DNA of 64,000 bases from NCBI RefSeq assembly GCF_015767675.1, contig NZ_CP065218.1:1-64000 (forward strand), read 5' to 3'. Both the position numbers and the translations under genes were made by a program. Shown here in pieces: positions 1 to 9,632 of this stretch (positions are counted from its first letter, which is position 1; each line of letters opens with the position of its first letter). A model generated the notes under the pieces. It saw nothing but the letters and a program-made list of their open reading frames with translations. It did not search any database and had not been told where the DNA came from. This DNA is from Vibrio navarrensis. GTDB lineage: Bacteria > Pseudomonadota > Gammaproteobacteria > Enterobacterales > Vibrionaceae.

Positions 1-611
1 AGTTCGTCATTGACGCTTTTGAAGTTGTCCACGTCAATGAAAATAAGCGCCCAGCGTTGATCACTAGATACGCTTGTCTCGGCATAAAATTGTTTTTCGA
101 GGGCACTGCGATTGAGCAATCCAGTCAAAGGGTCGCTGTCTGCCAGCTTAGCGAGCTGCTGCTCATAGCGTTTTTCTTGAGTAATGTCGATGTGCGTGCC
201 CATCATTCGTAGGGGAGCGCCGTTGGCATCGTATTCTACCACCCGGCCTCGATCAGAAACCCAATTGTCGCTGCCATCCTTATGAACCATGCGATGAACA
301 ACCTGATATAAGTCGGTTTTTCCGGCCAAATGGTCTTCAAAGGCGCCTACTGCAAGATCGTAATCATCAGGATGCAACTTGCTTTTCCAAGTCTCGACGG
401 TGGCGGTTAACTCGTGCGATTGATACCCGAGCATTTTCCCCCATTCCATATTGAAAATAGTGAGTGTGCCCGTTGGTACATGTTGTTCCCACAAGCACAA
501 TCCTGTGCCGTCTAAGGCAACATGCAGTTTCTCTTGAAGCCGAGCGTTTTCCTGCTTGAATTGTTGGAGTTCTCTCTCCAACTGCTTAATTTTTAATAAA
601 TACTCTTCCAT
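1..611 (-). CDS. PAS-GGDEF sensor diguanylate cyclase, C-terminus cut by window edge
   Basis: Reads leftwards from the ATG at 609-611 and runs off the window, so only about 203 N-terminal residues are visible. Residues 1-30 form a short coiled coil (MEEYLLKIKQLEREL). Residues about 28-150 are a PAS fold with a PAC-like end (MMGTHIDITQEKRYE). The GGDEF domain then begins with the usual DPLTGLLNR motif and the IDVDNFKSVND segment that holds a metal-binding Asp. The GGEEF motif itself lies outside the window, so catalytic competence cannot be judged. No membrane segment is seen, so it is probably cytosolic. It would make c-di-GMP in response to a PAS-bound signal (family knowledge). Confidence 0.85.
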   Translation of the reverse strand, partial: MEEYLLKIKQLERELQQFKQENARLQEKLHVALDGTGLCLWEQHVPTGTLTIFNMEWGKMLGYQSHELTATVETWKSKLHPDDYDLAVGAFEDHLAGKTDLYQVVHRMVHKDGSDNWVSDRGRVVEYDANGAPLRMMGTHIDITQEKRYEQQLAKLADSDPLTGLLNRSALEKQFYAETSVSSDQRWALIFIDVDNFKSVNDE

Positions 612-892
612 GGTCCGCACCGATAGCCTGTGCCTTATCAGAAGTGAAAACAAGTGGCACTAGGCTATTCCGTTCACATTGGGCAAAAACTGTAAAAACG
701 CTTTAATACAAAGAATTAAAGATTAAGCGATCTTGCGCGCGATTTTAAGACATAGCTCAAATATCTATGTGAGCTTATAAATAAAATCGTGAATTAGTTG
801 ATGCTAATCGATGATATCTATACATAAAAATCTTCTCTTTTTAGTTTCAATTTTGTGTACTCCTCTCAGGACGTATTGCATAAGGAATCAAT

Positions 893-1258
893 GTGATAGC
901 GAAATTGACAAAACCTCTGTTTTTGTTGTTGGCTGCATTTAGCGCGTCGAGTTCTATGGCCGCGTCTATGGCGAGTTATCCGGCGGGTTGGGATTCTTGG
1001 CCAGTGGTTAAAGAGTCCATGAATTTGCCTGCTGATACTGTGCTGCCGCCAGATACCTCGTTGTTTATCCAAGAATCAGTACGTGCCTACAGCTGGATCA
1101 ATAATGGTCAAGGCTCTCCGCTAACCATTCGTGTTAATCCAGAAAAGCTGGCGCAGTACAAAACGCACGGCCCCTATACCGATGATTTTTGTCGAGATCT
1201 CGGGAGTCAGCGATTACAACTCCCATCCGGTGTCTGTGCAGTATTTGCGTCAACTTGA
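893..1258 (+). pseudogene. Truncated cytochrome P460-like secreted protein (N-terminal fragment)
   Basis: The first 23 or so residues are a clear signal peptide (MIAKLTKPLFLLLAAFSASS, then an Ala-rich cleavage region). The next stretch (YPAGWDSWPVVKES, then WINNGQGSPLTI and YKTHGPYTD) resembles the start of cytochrome P460-family proteins as I remember them. After the GPYTDD segment, near 1190, the reading frame loses this character and ends out of frame at 1258. The CxxCH haem-binding part expected downstream is absent. I read it as a 5' gene remnant joined to unrelated sequence by a deletion. The family assignment is moderate. Confidence 0.55.
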
Positions 1259-1433
1259 TCAAATTTGGCGCACTGATGTGACCGATGGCGAAATTGATAC
1301 GGCCAAAGGGCAGTTGCAAACCTTAAGAACGGCGTACGAGCGCACACCGAAAAGTGATACTTTACGTCTGGATAAGCTCAAGTATCTTCTAAATAAATCC
1401 ACCGTTGAAATTGAGCTGCTGGAAAAAGCGTAG
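1191..1433 (+). pseudogene. Internal/C-terminal fragment of an unidentified protein
   Basis: Beginning at the point where the P460-like fragment breaks down, a different frame gives a coherent, mostly helical sequence (VEISGVSDYNSHPVSVQYLR, ending KSTVEIELLEKA) that stops at 1433. It has no start codon of its own at the junction: the available ATG at 1131 lies in the shadow of the upstream fragment. It looks like the tail of another gene fused to the previous remnant. I do not recognise the family. Confidence 0.4.
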
Positions 1434-1442
1434 AATTAACCC

Positions 1443-1676
1443 GCAGAACGAGTACAGCACATTCATCAATCTATCGCTCAACGAGCAATTCGCCATGAGG
1501 GCAACTTGCCGTTTGGTGTAGCCACCATTTCAATCGGCGCGGTCGCTATCGAGTCAACCAGTGACAAGATCTCTCTAGAGCAGTGTGAAGCTCTGCTAAA
1601 ACAGGCCAAACAACTCTACAAAGCCAAGAATAGCGGCAGAAACAGCGTGCTGTTTGGTGAAAAGCTAAGTCTCTAA
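1443..1676 (+). pseudogene. C-terminal remnant of a GGDEF domain
   Basis: An open frame without a start codon encodes the last 77 residues of a diguanylate cyclase domain. It contains the conserved VATISIGAVAI strand, the helix ending LLKQAKQLYKAKNSGRNSV, and a stop at 1674-1676. The GGDEF active-site half is missing, so it is non-functional. It follows directly on two other gene fragments, indicating that nested deletions have condensed this locus. The GGDEF gene at 1-611 points the other way and is a different copy. Confidence 0.7.
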
Positions 1677-1708
1677 CTGCATTCTGTTTTTTAAATCGTT
1701 TGATCGTG

Positions 1709-1732
1709 CGGTGGCTGAGGCCACCGTTTTTG
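1709..1732 (+). terminator. Rho-independent terminator
   Basis: A perfect 7-bp stem CGGTGGC/GCCACCG with a TGAG loop is followed by a T-rich run. It sits 33 bp after the stop of the GGDEF remnant and is probably the original terminator of that decayed gene. Confidence 0.8.
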
Positions 1733-1958
1733 TTTGCATACGCTCAAGTTTGGCACACACTCGTAAGTCTCTGACTCACGCTTTGCTAACTTTTTGGTTC
1801 AATTCGATGAAAGACTCAGGGAATAGTAAGGTGCTCGTTGCACAGTTCACTTCGGATCTATACATTCCCATACAAAGATAGGAATGACTTATTAATAAAA
1901 CAGTGTACATTATTCGCAGTAGTTCAATTGAATGTCTGTGTACTTACGGGAAAACGTT

Positions 1959-4781
1959 ATGAAACCATCACCCATCGCTATGACGTTGGCCGCCTTTCTG
2001 GCGGTTGGCGCGGCGATTCCTCATCAAGCGGCGGCGCAATCTGTCGCTTGGGATAGAGCAAACGAATCTTGGCTGACTCAATCTTCTGACCATTTTGTGA
2101 TTCATTTTCGCAATGGCCATGAAAAGCAAGCAGCTCGTGCGCTTGATTTGGCCGAACAATCACACCGCGAGTTAGTGCCGTTTTTTGCTTATCAACCAGA
2201 AGAAAAAACGGAAATTGTTCTTGTCGATGAGTATGATTTTTCTAACGGCTGGGCGACGGTGGTGCCTTATCCGCAAATCCGTTTGATTATGAGCCCGCCC
2301 GATGAGGCGAACAGTCTAGAAAACAATGACGAATGGATGCATTTGCTGATCAAACACGAATACACGCACATCATGCATATGGAGATGGGTGGCGGAGCGA
2401 TCAAAACATTGCGCAACATTTTCGGCCGCAATCCGTTTTTGTACCCGCACCTTATGACGCCATCTTTCATGCTTGAAGGATTAGCCGTCTATCAGGAGAC
2501 AAATCAAGCGGCAGGTTACGGGCGCTTACAAGGTACTGGCTACGACATGCAGATGCGCATGGAAGTGGCGTCTGGTGAAGTGAAAAGCTTGAACCAGGTC
2601 GCCGTCGCATCAAGAGAGTGGCCATTGGGCTACAACTATTTGTATGGCGCTTATTTTGTTCAGTATCTCGCCGATACGTATGGCGATGAGAAAGTGGGTG
2701 AATTTCTCACCAGTTATAGCAGAAAAGTGATTCCGTTTTTTTTGCTTAATCGCACCGCGAGAACCACGTTTGGCAAAGATTTCGAGCAGTTGTGGTCTGA
2801 TTTCCAAAGTCATATTTACCAGCAATACCAAGGTGACGTGACACAAATGACCGAAGCTGCGGTGATTGGCAAAGGCAAGTACACGGCTCCATTTTTGCAA
2901 GTAGTCAGTGCCAGTGACAACGGTTTACTGGTGAACAGAAATGATGGTGATGGCTATTCAGAGCTGCAGCGCTTAGATGCTGAGAACGAACAAACGTTAA
3001 GTAAAACTAAGCATATTAATTCGCTTGATGTTCATCCACAGGCGGGCGTTCTGGCAACTCGCTCTATCACCTACGCCGATGGCCGCGTATTGAGTGACGT
3101 GTTTGTCTATCAAGATGACCGTTGGACGCAGTTGACGGAAAAACAGCGTTTTCGCATGGCGAAGTGGTTGCTGGATGGGCATCAATACCTCGCGTCACGT
3201 AAGGTGGATGGTTTGAGTGAGCTGTGGCTTATGGATGCCAACAACCCTGAAAGCAAAACGCTGATTTGGCAAGGAGAAGAGGGTGATGTACTGGGCGGAT
3301 TTTCTCTCGCGCCGCAAGGCGATTTCTTAGTCGCGAGCATGAAACGCCCGCAGCAAGGTTGGAACCTAGAGCGTTTTGATCTTACCAGCGCGACGTGGCA
3401 CAAGCTGACGGACTCGCGCGCCGTGGAAAATGCCCCGACGATGATGCCAGATGGTAAAGTGCTCTATAGCGCCGATTACGACGGCGTGTTTAATATCTAT
3501 TCGCTTGACCTAGAGACACAACAGATTTCTCAGCTCACCCGCGAAGTCGGCGGAGCGTTTGAGCCCCATTGGCAAGCGGAAAGCGGGCTGGTTTATCAAT
3601 CCTATGATGCAAAAGGTTACACGTTACGCGAAAAAGAGCGTGTGGAACCGCTGCGCACCTTTACCGTGGCCGATGCGCAAGGTCAGTACAACTACGTTGA
3701 TCCTGTTGAAGCGGTGGCGGCAAAAAGTGAGATAAGCGATTACAGCCCTTGGTCTAGCCTGCGTCCACGTGCTTGGCTGCCTATCATTTCGCAAGATGAG
3801 AACCAAACACTGGCTGGTTTTATGACTAACGGGGCGGATGCGTTGAATCGTCACCAATATCAACTCAGTTTTGCTTGGGATACAGAAAATAGCCTTGCTC
3901 AGTACAATTTGGGCTATTTGTACGATTCACGCTGGATGATCCAGTTAGAGCGCTCACACGATTTTACCACGTTTAAGCAAGGCAGCTCGGAAACCCATCG
4001 CATTGAACAAAGTGACAGTGCACTTATTCAACGAAACCACCTTTTTACCGCGATTGAAGACCAGCTCAGTTTTGCGGCGGGTGTGTACTGGGATAAAGAG
4101 TCCGAAGCGAAAAAACCGAAGTTTGGTGCCACTAAGCCTTACGTAGAAACGGAAGAATCTCTGATCGGGATCGCAGCGACATTCGACAATCGTGAAACCT
4201 ATCTCAATGTTCCGGGCATAGGTTGGGGGCATTACTTAGATGTGGTGGTTGAAAGCAACGAACTGCTGGGAAGTGACTACCAAGGTGAGAAATACCAAGG
4301 TCAGTGGCAAGCCACGTTCGACCTACCGGGCCGCTCGACATTGTCATTGCGCTTTGCTGGGGGCTTAGCCGATAGTAAAGCGAAACCGTTCCGCTTAGGT
4401 GGTTCCGACCAAAGTGATGAAGTTGCACTGTTTGGCCGTGAAACTCAGGCGCTGCGCGGATATGACGAAACGGTACAATCTGGCGACCGTTATGTGACTC
4501 AGCGAGTGGAAGCAAGCACTTGGCTTGGACGCGTGGAGCGTAACTGGGGATTGTATCCAATAGGCTTGGGGGATATTTCAGGAACAACATTTGTCGATTC
4601 AGGTTCTGCGTGGAGTGACACTAAAGAGTACAAACAACTGACTGGCGCGGGTGTGTCGCTCACGGTGGGGGTGCGTCTTGGCTACAACCTAGAGCTGCCC
4701 GTGACGTTGGGCTACGCGCATGGCTTTGATAGCGATCTCGGTAAAGATCAGTTCTTCTTCTCTGTCGCTGGACAGTTCTAA
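1959..4781 (+). CDS. Outer-membrane metallopeptidase-like protein with propeller and barrel
   Basis: A 940-residue protein starting at the ATG at 1959 (GGGA upstream), which begins a signal peptide (MKPSPIAMTLAAFLAVGAA... AAAQ). Residues about 25-290 form a peptidase-MA-like domain with a zinc-binding HEYTH motif and a downstream Glu in FMLEGLAVYQE. The middle part (about 310-560) has TolB-type beta-propeller repeats (for example APTMMPDGKVLYSADYDG). The last third is rich in alternating strands and resembles an outer-membrane beta barrel, ending in an aromatic residue (FFFSVAGQF) as barrel proteins do. It probably acts at the outer membrane. Substrate unknown. It stands alone between two terminators. 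Confidence 0.75.
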   Translation: MKPSPIAMTLAAFLAVGAAIPHQAAAQSVAWDRANESWLTQSSDHFVIHFRNGHEKQAARALDLAEQSHRELVPFFAYQPEEKTEIVLVDEYDFSNGWATVVPYPQIRLIMSPPDEANSLENNDEWMHLLIKHEYTHIMHMEMGGGAIKTLRNIFGRNPFLYPHLMTPSFMLEGLAVYQETNQAAGYGRLQGTGYDMQMRMEVASGEVKSLNQVAVASREWPLGYNYLYGAYFVQYLADTYGDEKVGEFLTSYSRKVIPFFLLNRTARTTFGKDFEQLWSDFQSHIYQQYQGDVTQMTEAAVIGKGKYTAPFLQVVSASDNGLLVNRNDGDGYSELQRLDAENEQTLSKTKHINSLDVHPQAGVLATRSITYADGRVLSDVFVYQDDRWTQLTEKQRFRMAKWLLDGHQYLASRKVDGLSELWLMDANNPESKTLIWQGEEGDVLGGFSLAPQGDFLVASMKRPQQGWNLERFDLTSATWHKLTDSRAVENAPTMMPDGKVLYSADYDGVFNIYSLDLETQQISQLTREVGGAFEPHWQAESGLVYQSYDAKGYTLREKERVEPLRTFTVADAQGQYNYVDPVEAVAAKSEISDYSPWSSLRPRAWLPIISQDENQTLAGFMTNGADALNRHQYQLSFAWDTENSLAQYNLGYLYDSRWMIQLERSHDFTTFKQGSSETHRIEQSDSALIQRNHLFTAIEDQLSFAAGVYWDKESEAKKPKFGATKPYVETEESLIGIAATFDNRETYLNVPGIGWGHYLDVVVESNELLGSDYQGEKYQGQWQATFDLPGRSTLSLRFAGGLADSKAKPFRLGGSDQSDEVALFGRETQALRGYDETVQSGDRYVTQRVEASTWLGRVERNWGLYPIGLGDISGTTFVDSGSAWSDTKEYKQLTGAGVSLTVGVRLGYNLELPVTLGYAHGFDSDLGKDQFFFSVAGQF

Positions 4782-4810
4782 GCGGATCGTGACGAAAAGA
4801 AACGAAATGA

Positions 4811-4840
4811 AAAAGGGGAACGTCGTGTTCCCCTTTTTTG
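4811..4840 (+). terminator. Rho-independent terminator
   Basis: Stem AAGGGGAAC/GTTCCCCTT with a GTCGT loop followed by six T residues. Flanking A and T tracts let it serve both the metallopeptidase gene and the converging chemoreceptor gene. Confidence 0.9.
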
Positions 4841-4887
4841 TATTCCCTTTCACGTATTGCGCTTAAGCGCATTGAGTAAAGCAAGCG

Positions 4888-6432
4888 TTAAGAAAACTGA
4901 CGCATCAAACGCTGCATCTCTTCCAAATTACTGACCAGCTCACTGGTGCGAACAATCGAGCTTTGAGAAGCGTGTGATGTGTTGTCGGCAAGTTGCTTGA
5001 TGTTAACAATATTGCGATTGATCTCTTGGGTCACCGTTGCTTGCTCATCGACTGCAGTGGCGATTTGATGGCTGCTGTCGGTGACTGCGCCCAGCTTATC
5101 GCGAATCGCACTGAGCACTTCACCAGTACTATCGGCTTGACGCTTGCAGTTTTGTGACAACTCATTACCGGTATTCATCGCCGCGACTGCCTGACGAGCG
5201 GTGTTTTGCAACTGGCTGATCATCGAGTGGATTTCATTGGCGCTGCTGCCCGTTTTGGAGGCAAGATTGCGTACTTCGTCGGCGACCACAGCAAAACCGC
5301 GACCCGATTCACCGGCGCGTGCCGCTTCGATAGCAGCATTGAGCGCGAGCAGATTAGTTTGCTCCGAAATCGCGGTAATGACTTCAAGAATACTGTCGAT
5401 TTTCTGGCTGTCTTTCGCCAGTTGTTCAATGATCTGCTTTGAGTTGTGCAGCTCTGCTGTGAGAGCGTCAACCATGCGGATGGTCGAGCGGATGCTTTCA
5501 AGTCCGGTTTTGGAGTCGTCGTTCGCATCACCTGCCAACGTAGACGCAGCAGCGGCAGCATTGGCCACTTCATGGATGGAGTGGGTGAGCTCTTCAACCG
5601 CAGCAGCCACTTGTTCGGTCTCACGGCACTGCTGATCCAAACTTTCGCCAATCGATTGGATAGTGGCGAACTCTTCTTCTGCCGAAATCAAAATACTGCC
5701 AGAGGTTTCCGTTGCGCGAGCAGTGACCGCGCGCAGTTCCGCTTTTTTCATCATCAACGCTAATTCAATTGGCGAAAAATCATCGTAGTGATTGGTGTAA
5801 GGCTTTTCCATCAATGGGTTGTGATACGCTTCGTCGGCGAGTGCGCGAATTTTTTCGTAGCGCTTTTGCTGATACCAACCAAGTGCTAACGTCGCACTGG
5901 CGAAACCCATCGCGACACATTGCAAGGAGAATGAGGCTAAGCCGATGCCGCCAACCCCGCTTAAGAGTGTCATCGCGGTAGAGAGCGTGGTAAGGCGCTT
6001 TAGTGGCAGGCGCATTTTAGCTTTGTGTTTATTGGCGCGCATGGCGTCGTATAACGCTTGGGCCCTTTCAACTTGTTCGGGCTGCGGTTTAGAGCGAACC
6101 GATTGATACTCGATGATCTCGCCCTCAGCGTTGCGAATGGGCGTCACAAACGCCGAAACCCAGTAGTGCTGTGAATCACTACACTGATTTTTTACCAACC
6201 CCATCCAACTTTTGCCCGCTTTAAGGTACTGCCACATTTGTGCAAAGGCCGCTTTTGGCATGTCTTGGTGGCGCACCATGTTGTGTGGTTGTCCTTTTAG
6301 CTCATCGCGGGTGTAGCCAGCAATTGTGCAAAAATCGCTATTGGCGTGGGTGATGATGCTGCGAGGGTCGGTCGTCGAGATAAGATTGGCGCTGACGGAA
6401 TAGTCTTTGTTGAGCTTGGATTTTGTAGTCAT
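4888..6432 (-). CDS. PAS-domain methyl-accepting chemotaxis protein (Aer-like)
   Basis: 514 residues. The N-terminus (about 10-125) is a PAS domain of the Aer kind ([20 protein letters not shown], later [17 protein letters not shown]). A hydrophobic hairpin at about 148-190 anchors it to the inner membrane without a periplasmic sensor domain. A linker follows, then the cytoplasmic signalling domain with the kinase-contact hairpin [19 protein letters not shown] and [13 protein letters not shown]. Family knowledge says such proteins sense redox state or energy through a PAS-bound cofactor and control CheA. There is no C-terminal CheR/CheB tether pentapeptide: it ends MRQFS. Single-gene unit. 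Confidence 0.92.
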   Translation of the reverse strand: MTTKSKLNKDYSVSANLISTTDPRSIITHANSDFCTIAGYTRDELKGQPHNMVRHQDMPKAAFAQMWQYLKAGKSWMGLVKNQCSDSQHYWVSAFVTPIRNAEGEIIEYQSVRSKPQPEQVERAQALYDAMRANKHKAKMRLPLKRLTTLSTAMTLLSGVGGIGLASFSLQCVAMGFASATLALGWYQQKRYEKIRALADEAYHNPLMEKPYTNHYDDFSPIELALMMKKAELRAVTARATETSGSILISAEEEFATIQSIGESLDQQCRETEQVAAAVEELTHSIHEVANAAAAASTLAGDANDDSKTGLESIRSTIRMVDALTAELHNSKQIIEQLAKDSQKIDSILEVITAISEQTNLLALNAAIEAARAGESGRGFAVVADEVRNLASKTGSSANEIHSMISQLQNTARQAVAAMNTGNELSQNCKRQADSTGEVLSAIRDKLGAVTDSSHQIATAVDEQATVTQEINRNIVNIKQLADNTSHASQSSIVRTSELVSNLEEMQRLMRQFS

Positions 6433-6889
6433 TTTATTCGTCGTTCTCTTTCGTCCTGAGGTTCGAACAGCAAGTTATTTGTTCAGCTAGGCGCAATCTT
6501 ACAGAGTCTGGCTGACGGCGATGACTCTGTTGCGTCATGGAATATGCAATGAAAGTCACTTTTAGCGGCATATAGTAAGGTTGAGAGGTGGGTTCCATTT
6601 ATGATTTGAATCAATGGATGTCTAATATTAATAAAACGATCAACAAAAAGTGAGAGTGTTCAAATAACCGATTGCGTTTTGTAGAAATAATGTTTTTGTT
6701 GCATATGCTTTTTGAACGAAGTCGAATTAATGCCAGCTCCTGTTGTGCTTTTCTTCTTCATATTGCTTGTTTTACAGGCATCATCTGCTATTTGAAGACA
6801 CATGAGTCGCTGAGTTACGCTTTTTACTCGCCTTTTCTGCCGCTATCGCATAGGGTGGGGCAAATTCATCTGCTAGGTTAGCAACGCCA
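6433..6889. other. Intergenic region without a supported gene
   Basis: This 457-bp stretch separates the divergent chemoreceptor and NYN-protein genes and must contain both promoters. A 69-codon open frame at 6672-6881 is Cys/Phe-rich, has no ribosome site and shows no family likeness, so I do not call it. Nothing else stands out. Confidence 0.6.
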
Positions 6890-7366
6890 ATGAAAGAAAA
6901 AGTCGCCATTTTTGTCGATGTACAAAATGTGTATTACACCTGTCGTGAAAAGTATCAGCGTAAGTTTGATTACAACCGTTTTTGGCAAGAAGTCACAGCA
7001 AACAAACAGGTTGTGGTGGCAAATGCCTATGCCATTGCCAGCCGTGATCTCGGGCAAAGGCAGTTTCACCACATTCTGCGCGGAATTGGTTTGGAGGTGA
7101 AACTCAAGCCTTTCATTCAACGCGCCGATGGCAGTGCCAAAGGTGACTGGGATGTAGGAATAGCATTAGATGCGATTGAACGCGCACCGGAAGTCGACCA
7201 AGTTATTTTGCTCTCTGGCGATGGCGACTTTGAAATTTTGGTCGAGCGCATCCAGCAACGTTACGGAAAAAAAGTGGTGGTTTATGGTGTTCCGGGTCTG
7301 AGTGCTCAAGGGCTGAGAAACGTAGCTGACCAGTTTATTGAAATAGACGAATCACTACTTATTTAA
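6890..7366 (+). CDS. NYN-domain (LabA/DUF88-like) putative ribonuclease
   Basis: 158 residues making up essentially one PIN-like NYN domain. The acidic residues expected at the metal site are present: Asp in VAIFVDVQNVYY near the N-terminus, the D in KGDWDVGIALDA, and the DGD of LLSGDGDFEILV. The last segment (YGVPGLSAQGLRNVADQFIE) matches the LabA-type end. The family is thought to act on RNA. No partner gene is linked. The start ATG at 6890 is the first Met of the domain. Cytosolic. Confidence 0.85.
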   Translation: MKEKVAIFVDVQNVYYTCREKYQRKFDYNRFWQEVTANKQVVVANAYAIASRDLGQRQFHHILRGIGLEVKLKPFIQRADGSAKGDWDVGIALDAIERAPEVDQVILLSGDGDFEILVERIQQRYGKKVVVYGVPGLSAQGLRNVADQFIEIDESLLI

Positions 7367-7393
7367 ACGTTGCGAAGGTGATATTCATTCAAG

Positions 7394-7422
7394 TTGGTAT
7401 TCTGCAAAAAATCCGTTAGAAT
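7394..7422 (+). promoter_or_regulatory. Sigma-70 promoter of the TonB operon
   Basis: A -35 element TTGGTA at 7394-7399 and a -10 element TAGAAT at 7417-7422 are separated by exactly 17 bp. This puts transcription start near 7429, about 68 bp before the first gene of the TonB cluster. Confidence 0.65.
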
Positions 7423-7437
7423 GCCTTTCTCTTGGTT

Positions 7438-7456
7438 GATAATGCGAATGACTATC
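7438..7456 (+). promoter_or_regulatory. Fur box
   Basis: GATAATGCGAATGACTATC matches the classical 19-bp Fur consensus at 15 of 19 positions. It lies just downstream of the predicted start of transcription, where Fur binding would block the promoter. This fits iron-repressed expression of the TonB system that follows. Confidence 0.65.
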
Positions 7457-7496
7457 AACAGCAATTGTAACTTACATCAGGTTATTGACAACTCTT

Positions 7497-8264
7497 ATGA
7501 CGTTCTACAAAGCCAGTGCCGCCGCACTACTGATGGCGACCGTTGCCACTGCCCATGGCAGTGATCTCGACAAGGCGCAGAAAATTCAAAGCCATACCAA
7601 CACTGCTGCGGCAAAAAGCCAATCACTGATTAATGCCAGTGCTGAAAACAGCCAGTTATTGCAAGCCGAAATTGAACTGCTTCAGGAAGAGGTGCGTAAT
7701 CTCGAGATTTACCAGCGCCACTTGACTTCTTTGATCCACAGCCAAGAGCAGGAAAAGTTGAGTTTAGCGAGCCAAATCAGCGAAATCCAATCGACGCGGC
7801 AAGGTATCGTTCCTTTGATGTATGACATGCTGGTTGAGTTGAAAGAGCTCGTTGTCAATGATGTGCCTTTAAAAGCCGAACAACGCAAAGAGCGGGTGGA
7901 AAAGCTGGAATTGCTGATGTCACGTGCTGATGTCGCTGAAGCGGAGAAATTTCGTCGTATTTTAGAGGCTTACCAAATTGAGCTCGATTACGGTAGCCGC
8001 ATTGGTGCGTATCAGGCGCAAATTCAAACCGTTGACGGTAAAGCGCGTCAGGCAGAGCTGCTGCATTTCGGTCGTATCTCTTTGATTGCTCGCAGCTTAA
8101 GCGGTCAAGCTTTCTGGTATTGGAACCAACAGCAAAAGCAGTGGATGGAATTAACGCAAATTCCGGCGTCTGAGCTCAATCGTGCCTTTGATGTGGCCAA
8201 CCAGAAAGTCGCGCCAGCGTTACTCTATCTTCCCTTATCTGTTGCAGCCAAAGAGGTGATGTAA
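7497..8264 (+). CDS. DUF3450 periplasmic coiled-coil protein of the TonB cluster
   Basis: 255 residues. A signal peptide (about 1-22, ending ATAHG) precedes a long coiled coil (about 40-105) and a globular C-terminal half with WYWNQQQKQWMEL. Proteins of this family are always found first in TonB2-type clusters, beside TtpC. Their role is thought to be in supporting the periplasmic part of the TonB machine. A TTG start at 7485 with a closer CAGG is possible, but the ATG at 7497 gives a normal signal peptide. The stop abuts the next gene's ATG directly, so the two are co-translated. Confidence 0.85.
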   Translation: MTFYKASAAALLMATVATAHGSDLDKAQKIQSHTNTAAAKSQSLINASAENSQLLQAEIELLQEEVRNLEIYQRHLTSLIHSQEQEKLSLASQISEIQSTRQGIVPLMYDMLVELKELVVNDVPLKAEQRKERVEKLELLMSRADVAEAEKFRRILEAYQIELDYGSRIGAYQAQIQTVDGKARQAELLHFGRISLIARSLSGQAFWYWNQQQKQWMELTQIPASELNRAFDVANQKVAPALLYLPLSVAAKEVM

Positions 8265-9632
8265 ATGAAACCCGTATCTATTCTTGCGGCTGGATTGTTG
8301 ACATTGTCCTCTGCTGGCGTACTGGCGCAGGCCGAGTTGGTACAGCAAGCCAAAATCGAAAACCAAACTCAGCAAATACACAACCAACAGCGTGAACAAG
8401 GCTTTAAACAGACGGAGCAGCAACTAAAAGCGCTGAAAGCGTCTCTGGCAGAGAAAAAAGCGCAATTGGAAAGCCAGAATGATGAGTTAGCCAGTCAGTT
8501 TAGTGATAACGAAGTGCAGTTGTCTCAACTGGAAGAGCAACTGCGTGTTGAAACGGGCAGTTTGGGCGAACTGTTCGGTGTGGTGCGTCAACACGCGAAA
8601 GAGATCAAATTGGATCTTGCTGAAGCAGTTACCGCGATTGGCCAGACAGATCAAACTCAAGTGGTTAATGATATCGTAGAGGCAAACACACTGCCGGATA
8701 TTCGCCAGCTACGCGGCTTGTGGCAAGTGATGCAAGCGCAAATCAGTGCCAGCCGCAGTGTCAGCGAACTCACCATTGCGATGCTAGATGCAGAAGGCCA
8801 AACACAAGCGACGCCAGCACTGACGCTTGGTAATTTTGGCCTGTTGACCGAGCAAGGTTATGTCAATTGGCATCATGACAAGCAATTTGCTTCTTCTTTC
8901 GCCAAACTGCCTGAAAACGTACCTGTACGTTCAGATCTGGTCGCGGCAAGCCAAGGTGAGATGGTACCTGTGCTGCTGGACCCGACTCGCGGTGTGTTGT
9001 TGCAGCAATATGCGCAGTCGCCAGGTTTGGCGGAGCGCTTTGCGGCGGGTGGTGTGGTCGGCAAAGTGATCATTGGTTTATTGGCAATCGGTCTCATCAT
9101 CGCAGCCTACCGCGCCGTGGTACTGCTTGCGGTGCAGGGCAAAATTAAGGCTCAGTTGAAAACACCGAACACACCACAGAATAACCCTCTAGGTCGAATT
9201 CTTGCGGTGTACGACAGTGAACGTCCGCGCAGTGTGGAAGCATTAGAACTTCGTCTGCTGGAAGCGATTGTTGATGAGCAAAATGGCTTGGAAAAAGGGC
9301 TCTCGATGCTCAAATTGCTTGCCGCTTTAGCGCCAATGCTGGGTCTTTTGGGGACGGTGATCGGCATGATTGAGACCTTCCAAGTGATCACTCAATTTGG
9401 TAACGGCGATCCGAAGATCATGGCGAGTGGTATTTCGATGGCGCTGGTCACGACGGTACTCGGTCTGGTCGCAGCAATGCCGCTACTGTTGGCGCACAAC
9501 ATTCTCAATGGAATGGCGGAAAACGTGCGTAACGTACTGGAAAAACAGAGTATCGGTTTAGTCGCACAGCAAGCAGAAGAGCAAATGCACACCACTCGTG
9601 AGTTTCCAGCCAAGGTAGGGAATGCAGCGTGA
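8265..9632 (+). CDS. ttpC: TtpC, long MotA/TolQ/ExbB-family proton-channel component
   Basis: 455 residues. It has a signal peptide (ending VLAQA), a periplasmic coiled-coil region (about 25-110), a periplasmic globular part, and then three membrane segments typical of ExbB/TolQ (about 268-290, 355-380 and 395-420, including LAPMLGLLGTVIGMIETF). This long form is TtpC, an extra component required by Vibrio TonB2-type systems. It should work with the short ExbB and ExbD encoded next to feed proton-motive force to TonB. Its stop overlaps the next start (GTGA). Confidence 0.9.
   Translation: MKPVSILAAGLLTLSSAGVLAQAELVQQAKIENQTQQIHNQQREQGFKQTEQQLKALKASLAEKKAQLESQNDELASQFSDNEVQLSQLEEQLRVETGSLGELFGVVRQHAKEIKLDLAEAVTAIGQTDQTQVVNDIVEANTLPDIRQLRGLWQVMQAQISASRSVSELTIAMLDAEGQTQATPALTLGNFGLLTEQGYVNWHHDKQFASSFAKLPENVPVRSDLVAASQGEMVPVLLDPTRGVLLQQYAQSPGLAERFAAGGVVGKVIIGLLAIGLIIAAYRAVVLLAVQGKIKAQLKTPNTPQNNPLGRILAVYDSERPRSVEALELRLLEAIVDEQNGLEKGLSMLKLLAALAPMLGLLGTVIGMIETFQVITQFGNGDPKIMASGISMALVTTVLGLVAAMPLLLAHNILNGMAENVRNVLEKQSIGLVAQQAEEQMHTTREFPAKVGNAA

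Noticed and set aside
6672..6881. 69-codon frame upstream of the NYN gene
   Set aside because: No ribosome site, odd composition rich in Cys and Phe, no family likeness; it fills a promoter region.
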